Shown here: positions 27,278 through 36,145 of the stretch, piece after piece
Layout: every line of letters starts with the position of its first letter
How positions within the stretch are numbered: the stretch's first letter is position 1
Assembly: GCA_965197825.1 (NCBI GenBank)
Contig: CBDANW010000002.1
Location: 744,001 to 808,000 of the forward strand
Reading direction: 5' to 3'
DNA: 64,000 nucleotides
DNA from: CBDANW01 sp965197825
GTDB lineage: Bacteria; Acidobacteriota; Vicinamibacteria; Marinacidobacterales; DATDRI01
Notes under the pieces: model-generated
Told to the model about the DNA's origin: nothing
Database searches by the model: none
What the model saw: the letters and a program-made list of their open reading frames with translations, nothing else
Position numbers and translations under genes: made by a program

Positions 27278-28030
27278 GTGGAGAAAGAGGAGTACAAAAG
27301 GCTCTTCGAGCTCGAGGACCGACTCTGGTGGTTCGTGGGAATGCGGGCCCTTAGCCTCTCATTAATCGAGCGGTTCGTTCATCGCTCGCCCGCCCTTTCT
27401 ATTCTCGACGTGGGTTGCGGTACGGGAGGGATGATTCCTCACCTTCGAAGATTCGGCTCGGTCGTCGGAGTGGATCTCTCCGATCGGGCTCTTTCCCTTG
27501 CGAAGCGGCGAGAGCAGGGACATCTCGTGCAAGCCGATCTGCCCGATCTCCCGTTTCCGCCCAGCTCCTTCGATCTCCTGACGTCCTTCGACGTTATCTA
27601 TCATCAGGCCGTGGCGGACGATGACACGGCGCTCTCCGAAATGGCCCGGCTCCTCCGGCCGGGTGGAAAGCTCTTGCTGCGCGTACCCGCACACGACTGG
27701 CTACGAGGCCGCCACGACCTCGCAGTCCATACCCGCCACCGATATGGAAAACAAGAGCTACTGGAAAAACTGCAGCAGGCCGGGTTGGAACCCAACTACG
27801 TCTCTTACGCCAACTGCTTTCTGTTCCCGGTAGCCGCGTCGATGCGCTTCAGCCAAAGGTTCTTGAATCTGGAGGGCAGGGAGGACAGGGGCTCCGATGT
27901 GAAAGAAGTGCCGGCGCCCATCAACTGGCTGCTCACGGCCGTCTTAAAGCTGGAGGCCGCGTTCCTCCGTCGGCAGGCGCTTCCCTTTGGGCTTTCTCTG
28001 GTCGCGGTGGCAGAAAAAACTTCCGCGTGA
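27278..28030 (+). CDS. Class I SAM-dependent methyltransferase
   Basis: A 250-aa methyltransferase starting at GTG 27278. Motif I is ILDVGCGTGGMIPHL (residues about 43-57), the acidic residue binding the SAM ribose is in VVGVDLSDRAL, and post-I/motif III are QADLPDLPFPPSSFD and LRPGGKLLLRVPAH. The N-terminal WWFVGMRALSLSLIER block is typical of a subgroup next to polyisoprenol-sugar glycosyltransferases. The divergent neighbour is the DUF2723 gene 71 bp away, so both may act in cell-surface glycolipid synthesis; this is inferred from position. Confidence 0.88.
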   Translation: MEKEEYKRLFELEDRLWWFVGMRALSLSLIERFVHRSPALSILDVGCGTGGMIPHLRRFGSVVGVDLSDRALSLAKRREQGHLVQADLPDLPFPPSSFDLLTSFDVIYHQAVADDDTALSEMARLLRPGGKLLLRVPAHDWLRGRHDLAVHTRHRYGKQELLEKLQQAGLEPNYVSYANCFLFPVAASMRFSQRFLNLEGREDRGSDVKEVPAPINWLLTAVLKLEAAFLRRQALPFGLSLVAVAEKTSA

Positions 28031-28050
28031 CCGTCTTGGCGAGCGTCGTT

Positions 28051-28971
28051 CTATTGGGCGGATGCCGGCCCCATGGGGCTCTCGACGACGGGGCCGATTT
28101 CCATCAAGAGGTGGTCATCCGTTAGGCGAGGCGGCGTCACCATCGGCAAGTCGATCGTCACCGAGTGCCGGCCCAGTGCCACGGCGGTCGTCAGGTACGA
28201 AATCGAAGCCCGAGCCGAGCCACCGATACGCAGATGGATCCGGATCGCGGATACCGGTTCACCGAGCTCGAGCTGGGAAGGCGTCATCGTCCGCCCTTGA
28301 CCATCCAGGTGATCGAACCCGACGGTCTCGAGACTCCGCGACAAAACCCGCCGTTGCCCTCCCGAGATCTCTTTCCACAACACACTTCCCACACCATTCC
28401 GCTCGAATCCAAACTGCACCTCTCGTAAACCAAGAACCCGAGCTCGGCGGTCGGGAGAATACGTGCCGCGCAAGCTGCCGTCCGACGTCTCGAGCGAGCG
28501 AAACGTCAGAGTTTCCCGATCCGCACGCAGCACTTCCGCGCTCTCGCTCCCTATTCGATCCGTAAGCAGCACGCGATCCCCCACTTCAAAAAGTCCGGTG
28601 CCTGCGACCGCCACGCTGACATCATTGGCGGCAAGCTCTGCCCTCAGAAACCCGACACGGCCTCCGGGATTCGACCGAAGCGTGATGCGATCGGAAGACG
28701 GCGATGGGTCTTCGGGGAGAAACGGCAAGGCGAATCTGGCGGCTCCCATGCCATAACCTGCCCTCGCGAGCTCATCGGAGATATCGTCGAAGGCCCACTT
28801 GGCTTCCGCCGTCCCATCCGCGGCGCGGGAATCTACCCGATAGACGGAGTCCACCATCCGGCTCCCTTGGAAAACGAAACTGACGGCGAGAAGCGTAATA
28901 GCCACGCTCACCAGTGCCTCGACGAGGCTGAAGCCGGCTGAGCTAGGAGGCCGCTGTTGCACGGGACGCAT
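28051..28971 (-). CDS. PilW-like prepilin (type IV pilin-like minor pilin)
   Basis: The 306-aa product has a class III signal: a short leader MRPVQQRPPSSAG cut before FSLVEALVSVAI, with Glu at +5 as needed for assembly and methylation by PilD. The rest resembles PilW-type minor pseudopilins, with beta-rich sequence and no other recognisable domain. The start ATG 28971 is chosen so that the leader is short; an upstream extension to 29088 overlaps the transporter gene. No other pilus gene is in the window, so it is an orphan here. Confidence 0.8.
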   Translation of the reverse strand: MRPVQQRPPSSAGFSLVEALVSVAITLLAVSFVFQGSRMVDSVYRVDSRAADGTAEAKWAFDDISDELARAGYGMGAARFALPFLPEDPSPSSDRITLRSNPGGRVGFLRAELAANDVSVAVAGTGLFEVGDRVLLTDRIGSESAEVLRADRETLTFRSLETSDGSLRGTYSPDRRARVLGLREVQFGFERNGVGSVLWKEISGGQRRVLSRSLETVGFDHLDGQGRTMTPSQLELGEPVSAIRIHLRIGGSARASISYLTTAVALGRHSVTIDLPMVTPPRLTDDHLLMEIGPVVESPMGPASAQ

Positions 28972-29071
28972 TAGACACCAATTCCAGCCGGCCGTCCAAC
29001 GCGGCTCATCAAGGCACCTGTTGGCCGCCAAAACAGGGGGTTGCGTTGAGGGGGTCGAGTCAGGCGGCGGT

Positions 29072-30826
29072 TCAGAGCGGCCAGACAATAAGGATCAAAG
29101 GTAGGGAGAGCGCCACGATGAGGACCTCGAGCGGCAACCCCATTTGCCAGTAGTCGCCAAAGTGGTAGCCGCCGGGCCCCATCACCAGGACGTTGTTTTG
29201 GTGACCGATGGGCGTCAGGAAGGCGCACGACGCCCCGACGGCCGTTGCCATGAGAAAAGGATCGGCACTCACTTGAAGGGCAGCGGCAATGCTCATCGCG
29301 ATGGGTGCCATGATCACGGCAGTGGCGGCATTGTTCATCAGATCGGAAAGAGTCATCGTCAGGATCATCAGTGCCGCTAGCACCGCAACCGGATGGAGTT
29401 GGGAACCCACATGGGCAATCGAGCTCGCAATCCATGCGGTGCCGCCCGTTTCCTCGAGGGCCTGCCCGAGGGGGATCATGGAAGCCAGCAAGATAATGAC
29501 CGGCCAGTCGATGGTCTCGTAAACCTCGCGCGGCGACAAGACGTTGAACGCGACGAGCGCAGCCACCGCCGCACCGAATGCGATCTGCACCGGAAGAATT
29601 CCAGCTGCCGTCACACCGATGGCCGCGAGGAAAATGCCTAACGGCAAGAAGGCTTCCGAGCGCTTACCGAGGCTGAGGCCGCGTTCCGCGAGTGGAAGCA
29701 AACCCAGCGCCGCTACCGTGTCCGCCAGCGTGTCCGACTCGCCCTGGAGGAGCAGCACGTCGCCGGCACGCAAGGGAACTTTGCGCAGTCTCGTTCGAAA
29801 CGGTTTTCCCTGTCGAGAGATGGCCAGCAGGTTGGAGTGGTGCCGCGTTCGGAAACGCACGCTCGCCGACGTCCGGCCCTCCAGCCGCGAACCTGGGGGC
29901 ACGACGACTTCCATCCACGCCACATCTCCCGACCGCAGGCTCTCGTCTGCCTTTTCCTTCTTGCCGGCCAGCTCCAGCTCGGCAGACTTCAGCAACTTGT
30001 CGAGGTCCGCGGGATCCGCCTCTAGGAGCAGGATGTCGCCGTCTTCCAAAATTTCATGTCTCGGCGTTCCCCGAAGGCGTTTTTTCCGGCGAATGAGAGA
30101 GACCACCGTGGCGTCGCCTTCCGAGAGATCTTCCAACTCCTCCACCGATTGGCCGATGGTCTTGGATTCCTTCGGCACCTTCACTTCCACGACATACCCT
30201 GAGATGTCGAAGAGATCCTTCGGGGATTTCTTGCCGCGGCGTTCTTTCGGAATGAGCCGCCATCCGACGACGCAGATGTAGATAACGCCGGCGACCGCGA
30301 GCGGCACACCAACGGGCGCGAAATCAAACAGCCGGAAGGGAGAACCGACCGCCTCCGCCCGATACGCCGCGATAATGATGTTGGGAGGTGTTCCAATGAG
30401 AGTCGACAGGCCGCCCAGTATGGAGCCGAATGAAAGGGGCATCAGGATTTGGGCGGGAGGCAACCCCGACTGAAGCGCGAGCGGCATCAGAAGAGCAAGG
30501 GCAGCCACATTGTTCATGAAGGCAGAGAGAAAAGCGGCCAACACCGTCAGCGCCGTCATCATGAGAAGAGGCTGCTTGTCGAAAACCGTCAATCCTCGCG
30601 CCAGCCGATCGATGAGGCCCGAGCCCTGGAGAGCGCGGCTCAGAACGAGCGCGGCGGCGACGGTGATGACGGCAGGGTGAGCCAGCCCGGAATAGGCCTC
30701 GCCGAACGGCACGACGCCGGCCAGCACGCCGAGGATGAGTGCCACGAAGGCGACGACGTCGTAGCGCCAGCGTCCCCAGATGAAGAAAACGAGAGAAATA
30801 CCAAGAATGAGAAAGGTAGTAATCAC
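29072..30826 (-). CDS. DASS/SLC13-family sodium-anion symporter with two RCK_C domains
   Basis: The 584-aa membrane protein has two transport repeats, each with the SLC13 pattern of SN(D/N)NAA-like motifs: FLSAFMNNVAALALLMPLAL and LSDLMNNAATAVIMAPIA, plus LIGTPPNI in the first. Between them (about residues 205-375) are two soluble TrkA_C/RCK_C ligand-binding domains ending in EDGDILLLEADP and RAGDVLLLQGES. Substrate may be sulfate, dicarboxylate or another anion. The GTG start overlaps the stop of the upstream gene by 4 bp (GTGA), so it is translationally coupled to a protein of unknown function and a MoxR-like ATPase. Confidence 0.88.
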   Translation of the reverse strand: MITTFLILGISLVFFIWGRWRYDVVAFVALILGVLAGVVPFGEAYSGLAHPAVITVAAALVLSRALQGSGLIDRLARGLTVFDKQPLLMMTALTVLAAFLSAFMNNVAALALLMPLALQSGLPPAQILMPLSFGSILGGLSTLIGTPPNIIIAAYRAEAVGSPFRLFDFAPVGVPLAVAGVIYICVVGWRLIPKERRGKKSPKDLFDISGYVVEVKVPKESKTIGQSVEELEDLSEGDATVVSLIRRKKRLRGTPRHEILEDGDILLLEADPADLDKLLKSAELELAGKKEKADESLRSGDVAWMEVVVPPGSRLEGRTSASVRFRTRHHSNLLAISRQGKPFRTRLRKVPLRAGDVLLLQGESDTLADTVAALGLLPLAERGLSLGKRSEAFLPLGIFLAAIGVTAAGILPVQIAFGAAVAALVAFNVLSPREVYETIDWPVIILLASMIPLGQALEETGGTAWIASSIAHVGSQLHPVAVLAALMILTMTLSDLMNNAATAVIMAPIAMSIAAALQVSADPFLMATAVGASCAFLTPIGHQNNVLVMGPGGYHFGDYWQMGLPLEVLIVALSLPLILIVWPL

Positions 30827-32823
30827 CAGACATACTCTTTGGCTATTTCACGCTTATCGCGGCCCGCTAACAGGTGCACGACACGGATCTTCTTCAATGT
30901 CACTGGAGACATGGAACCGATCGGAATGTGGAGAATGCGCTTCTTTTGCGCGGCCGCGTACTGGTGCATGGCCGGTACTGGCGGTTCTTTCGCAAGATGC
31001 ACGATCAGCTTCTCCTCGCTGTAGTCGACCCCTGCCATGAGCAGCACTTCCGCCTTTTCTTTCCCGAAACGGTACTCTCGATCCTGCCAAACGTCGAAGA
31101 CGCGACGCGGCGGATAGGTCATCATGAATCCGCCGTAGGTGGCTCGCATGATACCAGGTCCCACCACCTGGTCGGCCGGATTCGTGGAGTAGAAAGCCAT
31201 GTCCGATTCCTGTTCGTCTTCACCCAGCCACGTCATGCAGTATGGAAACGAATTGCCGCTGAGATTTCTATCGAAGATCACGACCACCGACCCGGCATCA
31301 CCCGGCGAGCGTCCCAACTCCTGCACGTAAATCCGTTTTTCATGAATGTTGCGGAGGGTCTCCCTCAGATCGATCCCGTCGAGCAGAGCACCCGTGAAGG
31401 GTTCAGTCCGCTTACGCTCCGTGGAGAGAATAGACACCGCTTTGGTCTGAAGATATCGGGCGTAGTCTTCGATGACTACGTCTTCGGGACGATGGGAGCA
31501 CAGCCCCGTCGGATCGAAAGCATCGAGCCATTTCTCGGGGTCGTCCGTCGTGGGCCGCTCGCGAACCGGCACCCGGACCGGCCGCTGCTTAACGCGAAAG
31601 AAGCGTTTGCGGAATCGAATCTTGCGGGTACCCAGGTCGAGCTCGTCGCCATCGACGTGCGCGGTGGCGATCTCCGCGGTCGACTTTTGCCAAGGGTACG
31701 TTCGTGCCACATCGAAAACCTCCCACGCGAGGTTGTCATCACCTACTCCCCGCGCGGCTACCGCCCACTCGAAAAGCCCCGGAACCAACATGCCCTGAAG
31801 ACGCGCATAGCGGCGTCCGAAATCAAGAAACGTCTTCCGTTGCCAGGGTTGCACGACTTCTCGGGTTTGTCGCTCGTAGGACGACGATCCTATCCGCCAC
31901 ACGACATTCTGGAGGGCCGCACGATCCGGGACCTCTCGCGTGCCTAATGCCGTCCGCTGCGCGTGTGCCGCCACGTAGCGTGCGACGTTCATCGGGCGCT
32001 CTCTGGCCTGCTTGTCTTTCTCACCAGTGATCACGCGGAGGCCGTGCTGGATCCAAGACACCTGACGGGAAAGCGTGGACTCCAAGTCGACTTCTTCCTG
32101 GGCGTTGCCCGATCGGATGAGCTCGAACACGGAATGCGCGAGCGGTGGATCGGGCAGTATTGCGGTGAGGCTGTCCGGATGAAGATGACGCAGCTCCGCC
32201 TGGCTCCGCTTGACGCACGCGAAGGGCTCGGCGGTTGCTTCCCCGAGCGCCCGAGTCACCGGCCGTACGTGGGCTGCGCCTAGCAGCGCGAGCAATGGCC
32301 CGGAAGGGCAGACTCCCCTCGCTTCCTTGATCCGGTGAGCGATTCCCGCTTCTCGCTGCCGATCGGTGTCGCTACGGGGCGCCGAGTCTCCCTGCTCCAC
32401 CAAGAGATCGAGGAATTTCTGCGGACCGAGGCTCCAGACGGCGTAGGGATCCGGCACGGGGTCGCGGCGCTTGTGTTCATAAGGGATGTCGGGATCCACG
32501 AAGAATACCGGTTTGCCGAACTCACCTGCCCAGCGCATGGCTTCGGCAAACGGATCGCCAACGATGGAGACCCAGACCAGGGCATCTTCCCCTGCTCGCT
32601 CGGACAGGACGAGTGAGACTTTCGGCAACCGACGGACGGCTCTCAGCACCAGCTCCGTCAAGCCGATCGGAAGCTCGACCGCGACGCCGGCGGGCTGCAG
32701 CTCATCGAGCACGGCGCGAACGACCGACGTCAGATCCAGACGATCGTGCACGACCGGGAACAGATGAACGCCGGGAACGACCTCCGGAGTCAGAGCCTCG
32801 AGGCTGCGTCGCTTACGGCCCAT
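30823..32823 (-). CDS. Unknown 666-aa protein, partner of a MoxR-like ATPase
   Basis: I do not recognise the whole protein. The N-terminal ~200 residues (VPGVHLFPVVHDRLDLTSVV, then LQPAGVAVELPIGL and ALLGAAHVRPVTRAL) resemble the TraB/ChaN-like or DUF5682-type domains sometimes encoded beside MoxR ATPases; this is a weak match by eye. The C-terminal ~200 residues (VVVIFDRNLSG, DMAFYSTNPADQVVGPGIM) match nothing I know. No signal peptide or membrane helix is seen, so it is probably cytosolic. ATG 32823 follows the ATPase stop by 4 bp; its own stop overlaps the transporter start. A substrate or adaptor of the ATPase is likely but inferred. Confidence 0.7.
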   Translation of the reverse strand: MGRKRRSLEALTPEVVPGVHLFPVVHDRLDLTSVVRAVLDELQPAGVAVELPIGLTELVLRAVRRLPKVSLVLSERAGEDALVWVSIVGDPFAEAMRWAGEFGKPVFFVDPDIPYEHKRRDPVPDPYAVWSLGPQKFLDLLVEQGDSAPRSDTDRQREAGIAHRIKEARGVCPSGPLLALLGAAHVRPVTRALGEATAEPFACVKRSQAELRHLHPDSLTAILPDPPLAHSVFELIRSGNAQEEVDLESTLSRQVSWIQHGLRVITGEKDKQARERPMNVARYVAAHAQRTALGTREVPDRAALQNVVWRIGSSSYERQTREVVQPWQRKTFLDFGRRYARLQGMLVPGLFEWAVAARGVGDDNLAWEVFDVARTYPWQKSTAEIATAHVDGDELDLGTRKIRFRKRFFRVKQRPVRVPVRERPTTDDPEKWLDAFDPTGLCSHRPEDVVIEDYARYLQTKAVSILSTERKRTEPFTGALLDGIDLRETLRNIHEKRIYVQELGRSPGDAGSVVVIFDRNLSGNSFPYCMTWLGEDEQESDMAFYSTNPADQVVGPGIMRATYGGFMMTYPPRRVFDVWQDREYRFGKEKAEVLLMAGVDYSEEKLIVHLAKEPPVPAMHQYAAAQKKRILHIPIGSMSPVTLKKIRVVHLLAGRDKREIAKEYVW

Positions 32824-32827
32824 GATC

Positions 32828-33664
32828 TCAGAAGATGTCGAACTGACTCGCCTCCTCGGCACCCAGAGCCAGCTCCAGAGCCTTGTGGACGGCGCTCTTC
32901 GCGTCTTTCGCTCGTTTCGTGTGTAGCATCTTCATCGCGTAGCGCACGACGTTGATGCCGTCCCGAACGGTGTACCGAAGATCGGCTTGGTGAGCGGCTT
33001 GCAGATAGGTGAGGACGTATTGCAGGACGTCGTCGTCCGCAAACGGGATCTGCTGTTTCAGAATCGCACGCTCCTCGTCCTCTTCGGGAAAGTCGATGTA
33101 GATTTGAGGCATCAGCCGCGAGTGGATGTATTCCGGGACTTCGTAGGTCGAGGCGTCTTCGTTCATCGTGGTAACGAAACGAAACTCGCGGTGCGCGGGG
33201 ATCTTGACTCCCGCGACCAGGCTTTCCGCATAGCGCCGATGATCGAGGAGCGGTGCCAGAGAAGCCCACGATTTCTCGCTCATCCGGTTTGCTTCGTCGA
33301 GAACGCAGGCTCCGCCCCGTAGCATGGCACTTACCAGTGGCGAAGCCATGTAGCGCAGACCGCCCTTGGGATCGAGAACCGGTGAGACGAGGAGGTCTTC
33401 CGGTCGTGTGTCCATCGTTGCCTGCATGACGTACACGTCCAAACCCAGCTTTCTGGCCGCGGCACATGCCAGGGTCGTCTTACCGACACCCGGCTTACCC
33501 AAGAGGCGTGGGTGGAGCGGGAGATCTTGCTCTTCGATGAGCGTCCACGCGGCGAGAAGTTGTAGAAGCACCTCGCGCTGCCCGACCCACTCCGGCACAT
33601 TCGTCTCCGGCGACATGAGGTGGAGTGCTACCCCGTCGATCACGGTGCTCTTTTGATTCTTCAT
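32828..33664 (-). CDS. MoxR-like AAA+ ATPase
   Basis: The 278-aa AAA+ protein has Walker A LLGKPGVGKTTLA (about residue 55), Walker B ACVLDEANRM (about 118) and sensor 1 FRFVTTMNEDAST (about 165). The E in DEAN and the arrangement are of the MoxR/AAA_5 type. MoxR proteins act as chaperones that mature or remodel partner proteins, usually with a VWA protein; none is seen here, and the partner appears to be the unknown 666-aa protein encoded next. First gene of the three-gene operon; a MITE-like palindrome lies directly upstream. Confidence 0.88.
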   Translation of the reverse strand: MKNQKSTVIDGVALHLMSPETNVPEWVGQREVLLQLLAAWTLIEEQDLPLHPRLLGKPGVGKTTLACAAARKLGLDVYVMQATMDTRPEDLLVSPVLDPKGGLRYMASPLVSAMLRGGACVLDEANRMSEKSWASLAPLLDHRRYAESLVAGVKIPAHREFRFVTTMNEDASTYEVPEYIHSRLMPQIYIDFPEEDEERAILKQQIPFADDDVLQYVLTYLQAAHQADLRYTVRDGINVVRYAMKMLHTKRAKDAKSAVHKALELALGAEEASQFDIF

Positions 33665-33689
33665 CTCTATCGTTGAACGAGTTAGGAAG

Positions 33690-33917
33690 CTAAGGGCCCG
33701 GGCAAGAATAACTACCTATTCTTGGACGCCGATCCATCCCGTCTGGCTGCGTTGCTCGCCGCCTTCCGCAGCGAGCCTGTCGAGCGGAGGGCTAGGCCGC
33801 GTCAGCCGCCGAACTGGAAGCATGCCCATATATCCAGATATTATTCACTTCTCGCGCCTTGCCAGACGGGCGCCTCGACACCCAAAAATGGGCATTTATT
33901 CTTGCCCGGACCCTAAG
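33690..33917. repeat. MITE-like palindromic element, copy A
   Basis: A 228-bp element with inverted arms starting CTAAGGGCCCGGGCAAGAAT and, from the other end, CTTAGGGTCCGGGCAAGAAT. The arms remain similar for roughly 60 bp (ATTCTTGG, CCCGTCTGGC). Copy B at 55041-55204 shares the arms and the internal AT-rich CATATATCCAGATATTATTC. No coding capacity. Its right end overlaps the last codon positions of lipA, providing the lipA stop. As RNA it would form a long hairpin. Confidence 0.85.
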
Positions 33918-34782
33918 TAGGGATCTGATTGGCGGCATGATAGGAGCTACGCACGAGAGGGCCGGATTCCACATGCCGGAAGCCGGCGGCGAGACCCATG
34001 CCCGTGAGCTCCCGAAACTCGTCGGGGTGATAGAAGCGCTCGACCGGTAGATGCTTCTTGGTAGGTTGAAGATATTGGCCGATCGTGAAGACCTCGACAC
34101 GGGCCTCCACTAGCTGCTTCATCACGTCGAGAATCTCGTCGCGACTCTCCCCCAACCCCACCATGATCCCGGTCTTGCTGATGACTTCCGGTGCGAGCTT
34201 CTTGACTCGGTGAAGGAGCTCGACGGATTGAGGAAAACTCGCGCCCGGCCGCACATGCTTGTAGAGGCGGGGAACCGTTTCGACGTTATGGTTCAGTATC
34301 TCGGGACGCGCGCCGAGAACTCTCCCGAGCGCGGGCAGAGAGCCCTTGAAATCTGGAGTCAGCACCTCGATGGTAGTACCGGGGTTCTCGCGTCGTACCG
34401 CCTCGACGGTGCGGGCGAAAAGGAACGCGCCGCCGTCGGGAAGCTCGTCCCGGTTGACGGAGGTGATGACCGCGTGCTGCAACTTCATCGCCTTGACCGC
34501 GTTGGCCACCCGATCGGCCTCGGCGAAATCGAGCGTCGTGGGCAGTCCGGTCGTCACCGCACAGAAACCGCAGGAGCGGGTACACACGTCCCCCAGGATC
34601 ATGAAAGTAGCGGTGCCCTGTCCCCAGCACTCCGCCACGTTCGGGCAGCGCGCTTCCTCGCACACCGTGTGGAGGTCGAGCTCTCGTATCACCGACTTGA
34701 GTCGAGCGTAACTCTCGCCTCCCGGCAGCTTGACCCTGAGCCACTCGGGGCGAGGTGATTTCGTCGCGACCATCGAACTCAT
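33913..34782 (-). CDS. lipA: Lipoyl synthase
   Basis: The 289-aa radical-SAM enzyme inserts two sulfurs into protein-bound octanoate. The auxiliary cluster motif is C41-x4-C46-x5-C52, the radical SAM motif is C67-x3-C71-x2-C74 in CTRSCGFC, and the conserved C-terminal RSSYHA supplies the Ser ligand of the auxiliary cluster. It is the last gene of the E3-lipB-E1-E2-lipA operon, 9 bp after the E2 stop, so the cofactor enzyme is made together with the complex that needs it. The TAG stop is contributed by the end of the MITE-like element. Confidence 0.96.
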   Translation of the reverse strand: MSSMVATKSPRPEWLRVKLPGGESYARLKSVIRELDLHTVCEEARCPNVAECWGQGTATFMILGDVCTRSCGFCAVTTGLPTTLDFAEADRVANAVKAMKLQHAVITSVNRDELPDGGAFLFARTVEAVRRENPGTTIEVLTPDFKGSLPALGRVLGARPEILNHNVETVPRLYKHVRPGASFPQSVELLHRVKKLAPEVISKTGIMVGLGESRDEILDVMKQLVEARVEVFTIGQYLQPTKKHLPVERFYHPDEFRELTGMGLAAGFRHVESGPLVRSSYHAANQIPT

Positions 34783-34791
34783 TCTAACCCG

Positions 34792-36129
34792 CTACAGAAT
34801 CTTCTCGTCCCAGCTCTCTAGGCGTTTTCTCACTTCGGCCATGAACTGGTCGGCGACTGCGCCGTCGATGATGCGATGATCGAACGTGAGCGACATGTAG
34901 ACCATGGAGCGCACAGCGATGGCGTCGTTTACCACGACCGGGCGCTTATGGATAGCTCCCAGCCCGAGGATGGCGACCTGGGGCTGGTTGATGATGGGAG
35001 TACCGAAGAGAGCTCCGAACGGCCCGGGGTTAGTGATGGTGAACGTCCCCCCCTGAACGTCTCCCGGCGTGAGCCTCTTGTCCCGTGCCCGCGTGGCCAG
35101 GTCGTTCACGACGCGCTGCAATCCGAGAAAGCTCTTCTCATCAGCCCGATGAATCACCGGAACGATGAGTCCCTTTTCGAGCGCGACGGCCACGCCGATG
35201 TTGAGATCTCTCTTATAGAGAATGCTGTTCCCTTCGACGGACGAGTTGACGATAGGATAAGCCTTTAGCGCGTGGAGTGCCGCCCGAACGAAAAAGGGCA
35301 TGTAAGTGAGCTTGACGCCCTCCTCCTTCTCGAAACGCCCGCCGTTTTCCTTGCGCACCTTCTGTACGTTCGTCATGTCCGCTTCCCATACTGTGGACAC
35401 ATGCGCGGACGTTCGGCGCGAAAGGATCATGTGCTCGGCGATGGACCGGCGCATTACGGTCATCGGCTCCGCTCGTACGCGATCGGAATGGACGACCGGG
35501 GAAGGTGTCGGCTCGGTCGAAGCAGCCGGCTCAGCCGGCCCAGCCTGCTCAGAAAGACGAGGCGTCTCTTCCGCCCGAGCAGGGGCTTCTGAGCTCTCCG
35601 CCGATGCTTGACCGCCCGGGCTCCCCTTCATGAATTCCAAGAGGTCTTTCTTGCAGATTCTGCCTCCCGCCGCGGTCCCCCGCACTTGGGTGAGATCGAT
35701 GTTTTGTTCCCGCGCCATGCGTCGAACGAGGGGCGAGGATCGCGGCTCGCCGGTCGCACACGGCGGCACGCCAGTTTCCTGACCAAGCCCCTGACCAATT
35801 TCCTGAGAAGTCGAGCTGGGCGCTTCCGCTGACACGGCGCGCATTTGTTGTGTGCGCGATGACGACTCCGCCGGCGGACCGGCGGCGGCACCCTCGCCGC
35901 CGATGATGCCTACCACCGTGTTGATGGGCACGGTCTCGCCTTCACCGACCTTGATCTCGGTGAGCACGCCCGCAGCCGGCGACGGGATTTCGGTGTCGAC
36001 CTTGTCGGTCGAGATCTCGAACAGGAGCTCGTCACGATCCACCTGGTCGCCCTGCTTCTTGTACCACTTGGTGATGGTCCCTTCGGCGATGCTCTCACCC
36101 ATCTGAGGCATGATGATCGGTGTGCCCAT
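34792..36129 (-). CDS. 2-oxo acid dehydrogenase complex E2 (dihydrolipoyllysine acyltransferase)
   Basis: The 445-aa E2 has an N-terminal lipoyl domain with Lys43 in EISTDKVDTEI, a linker rich in Ala, Pro, Glu and Ser, a peripheral subunit-binding domain (SPLVRRMAREQNIDLTQVRG), a second linker, and a C-terminal acyltransferase domain with the catalytic HxxxDG motif in FDHRIIDGA. It transfers the acyl group from E1 to CoA. Whether the complex is for branched-chain, pyruvate or other 2-oxo acids cannot be told from this subunit alone; alpha/beta E1 architecture favours branched-chain or pyruvate. Confidence 0.93.
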   Translation of the reverse strand: MGTPIIMPQMGESIAEGTITKWYKKQGDQVDRDELLFEISTDKVDTEIPSPAAGVLTEIKVGEGETVPINTVVGIIGGEGAAAGPPAESSSRTQQMRAVSAEAPSSTSQEIGQGLGQETGVPPCATGEPRSSPLVRRMAREQNIDLTQVRGTAAGGRICKKDLLEFMKGSPGGQASAESSEAPARAEETPRLSEQAGPAEPAASTEPTPSPVVHSDRVRAEPMTVMRRSIAEHMILSRRTSAHVSTVWEADMTNVQKVRKENGGRFEKEEGVKLTYMPFFVRAALHALKAYPIVNSSVEGNSILYKRDLNIGVAVALEKGLIVPVIHRADEKSFLGLQRVVNDLATRARDKRLTPGDVQGGTFTITNPGPFGALFGTPIINQPQVAILGLGAIHKRPVVVNDAIAVRSMVYMSLTFDHRIIDGAVADQFMAEVRKRLESWDEKIL

Positions 36130-36145
36130 CTTTCAACCCTCGCTT

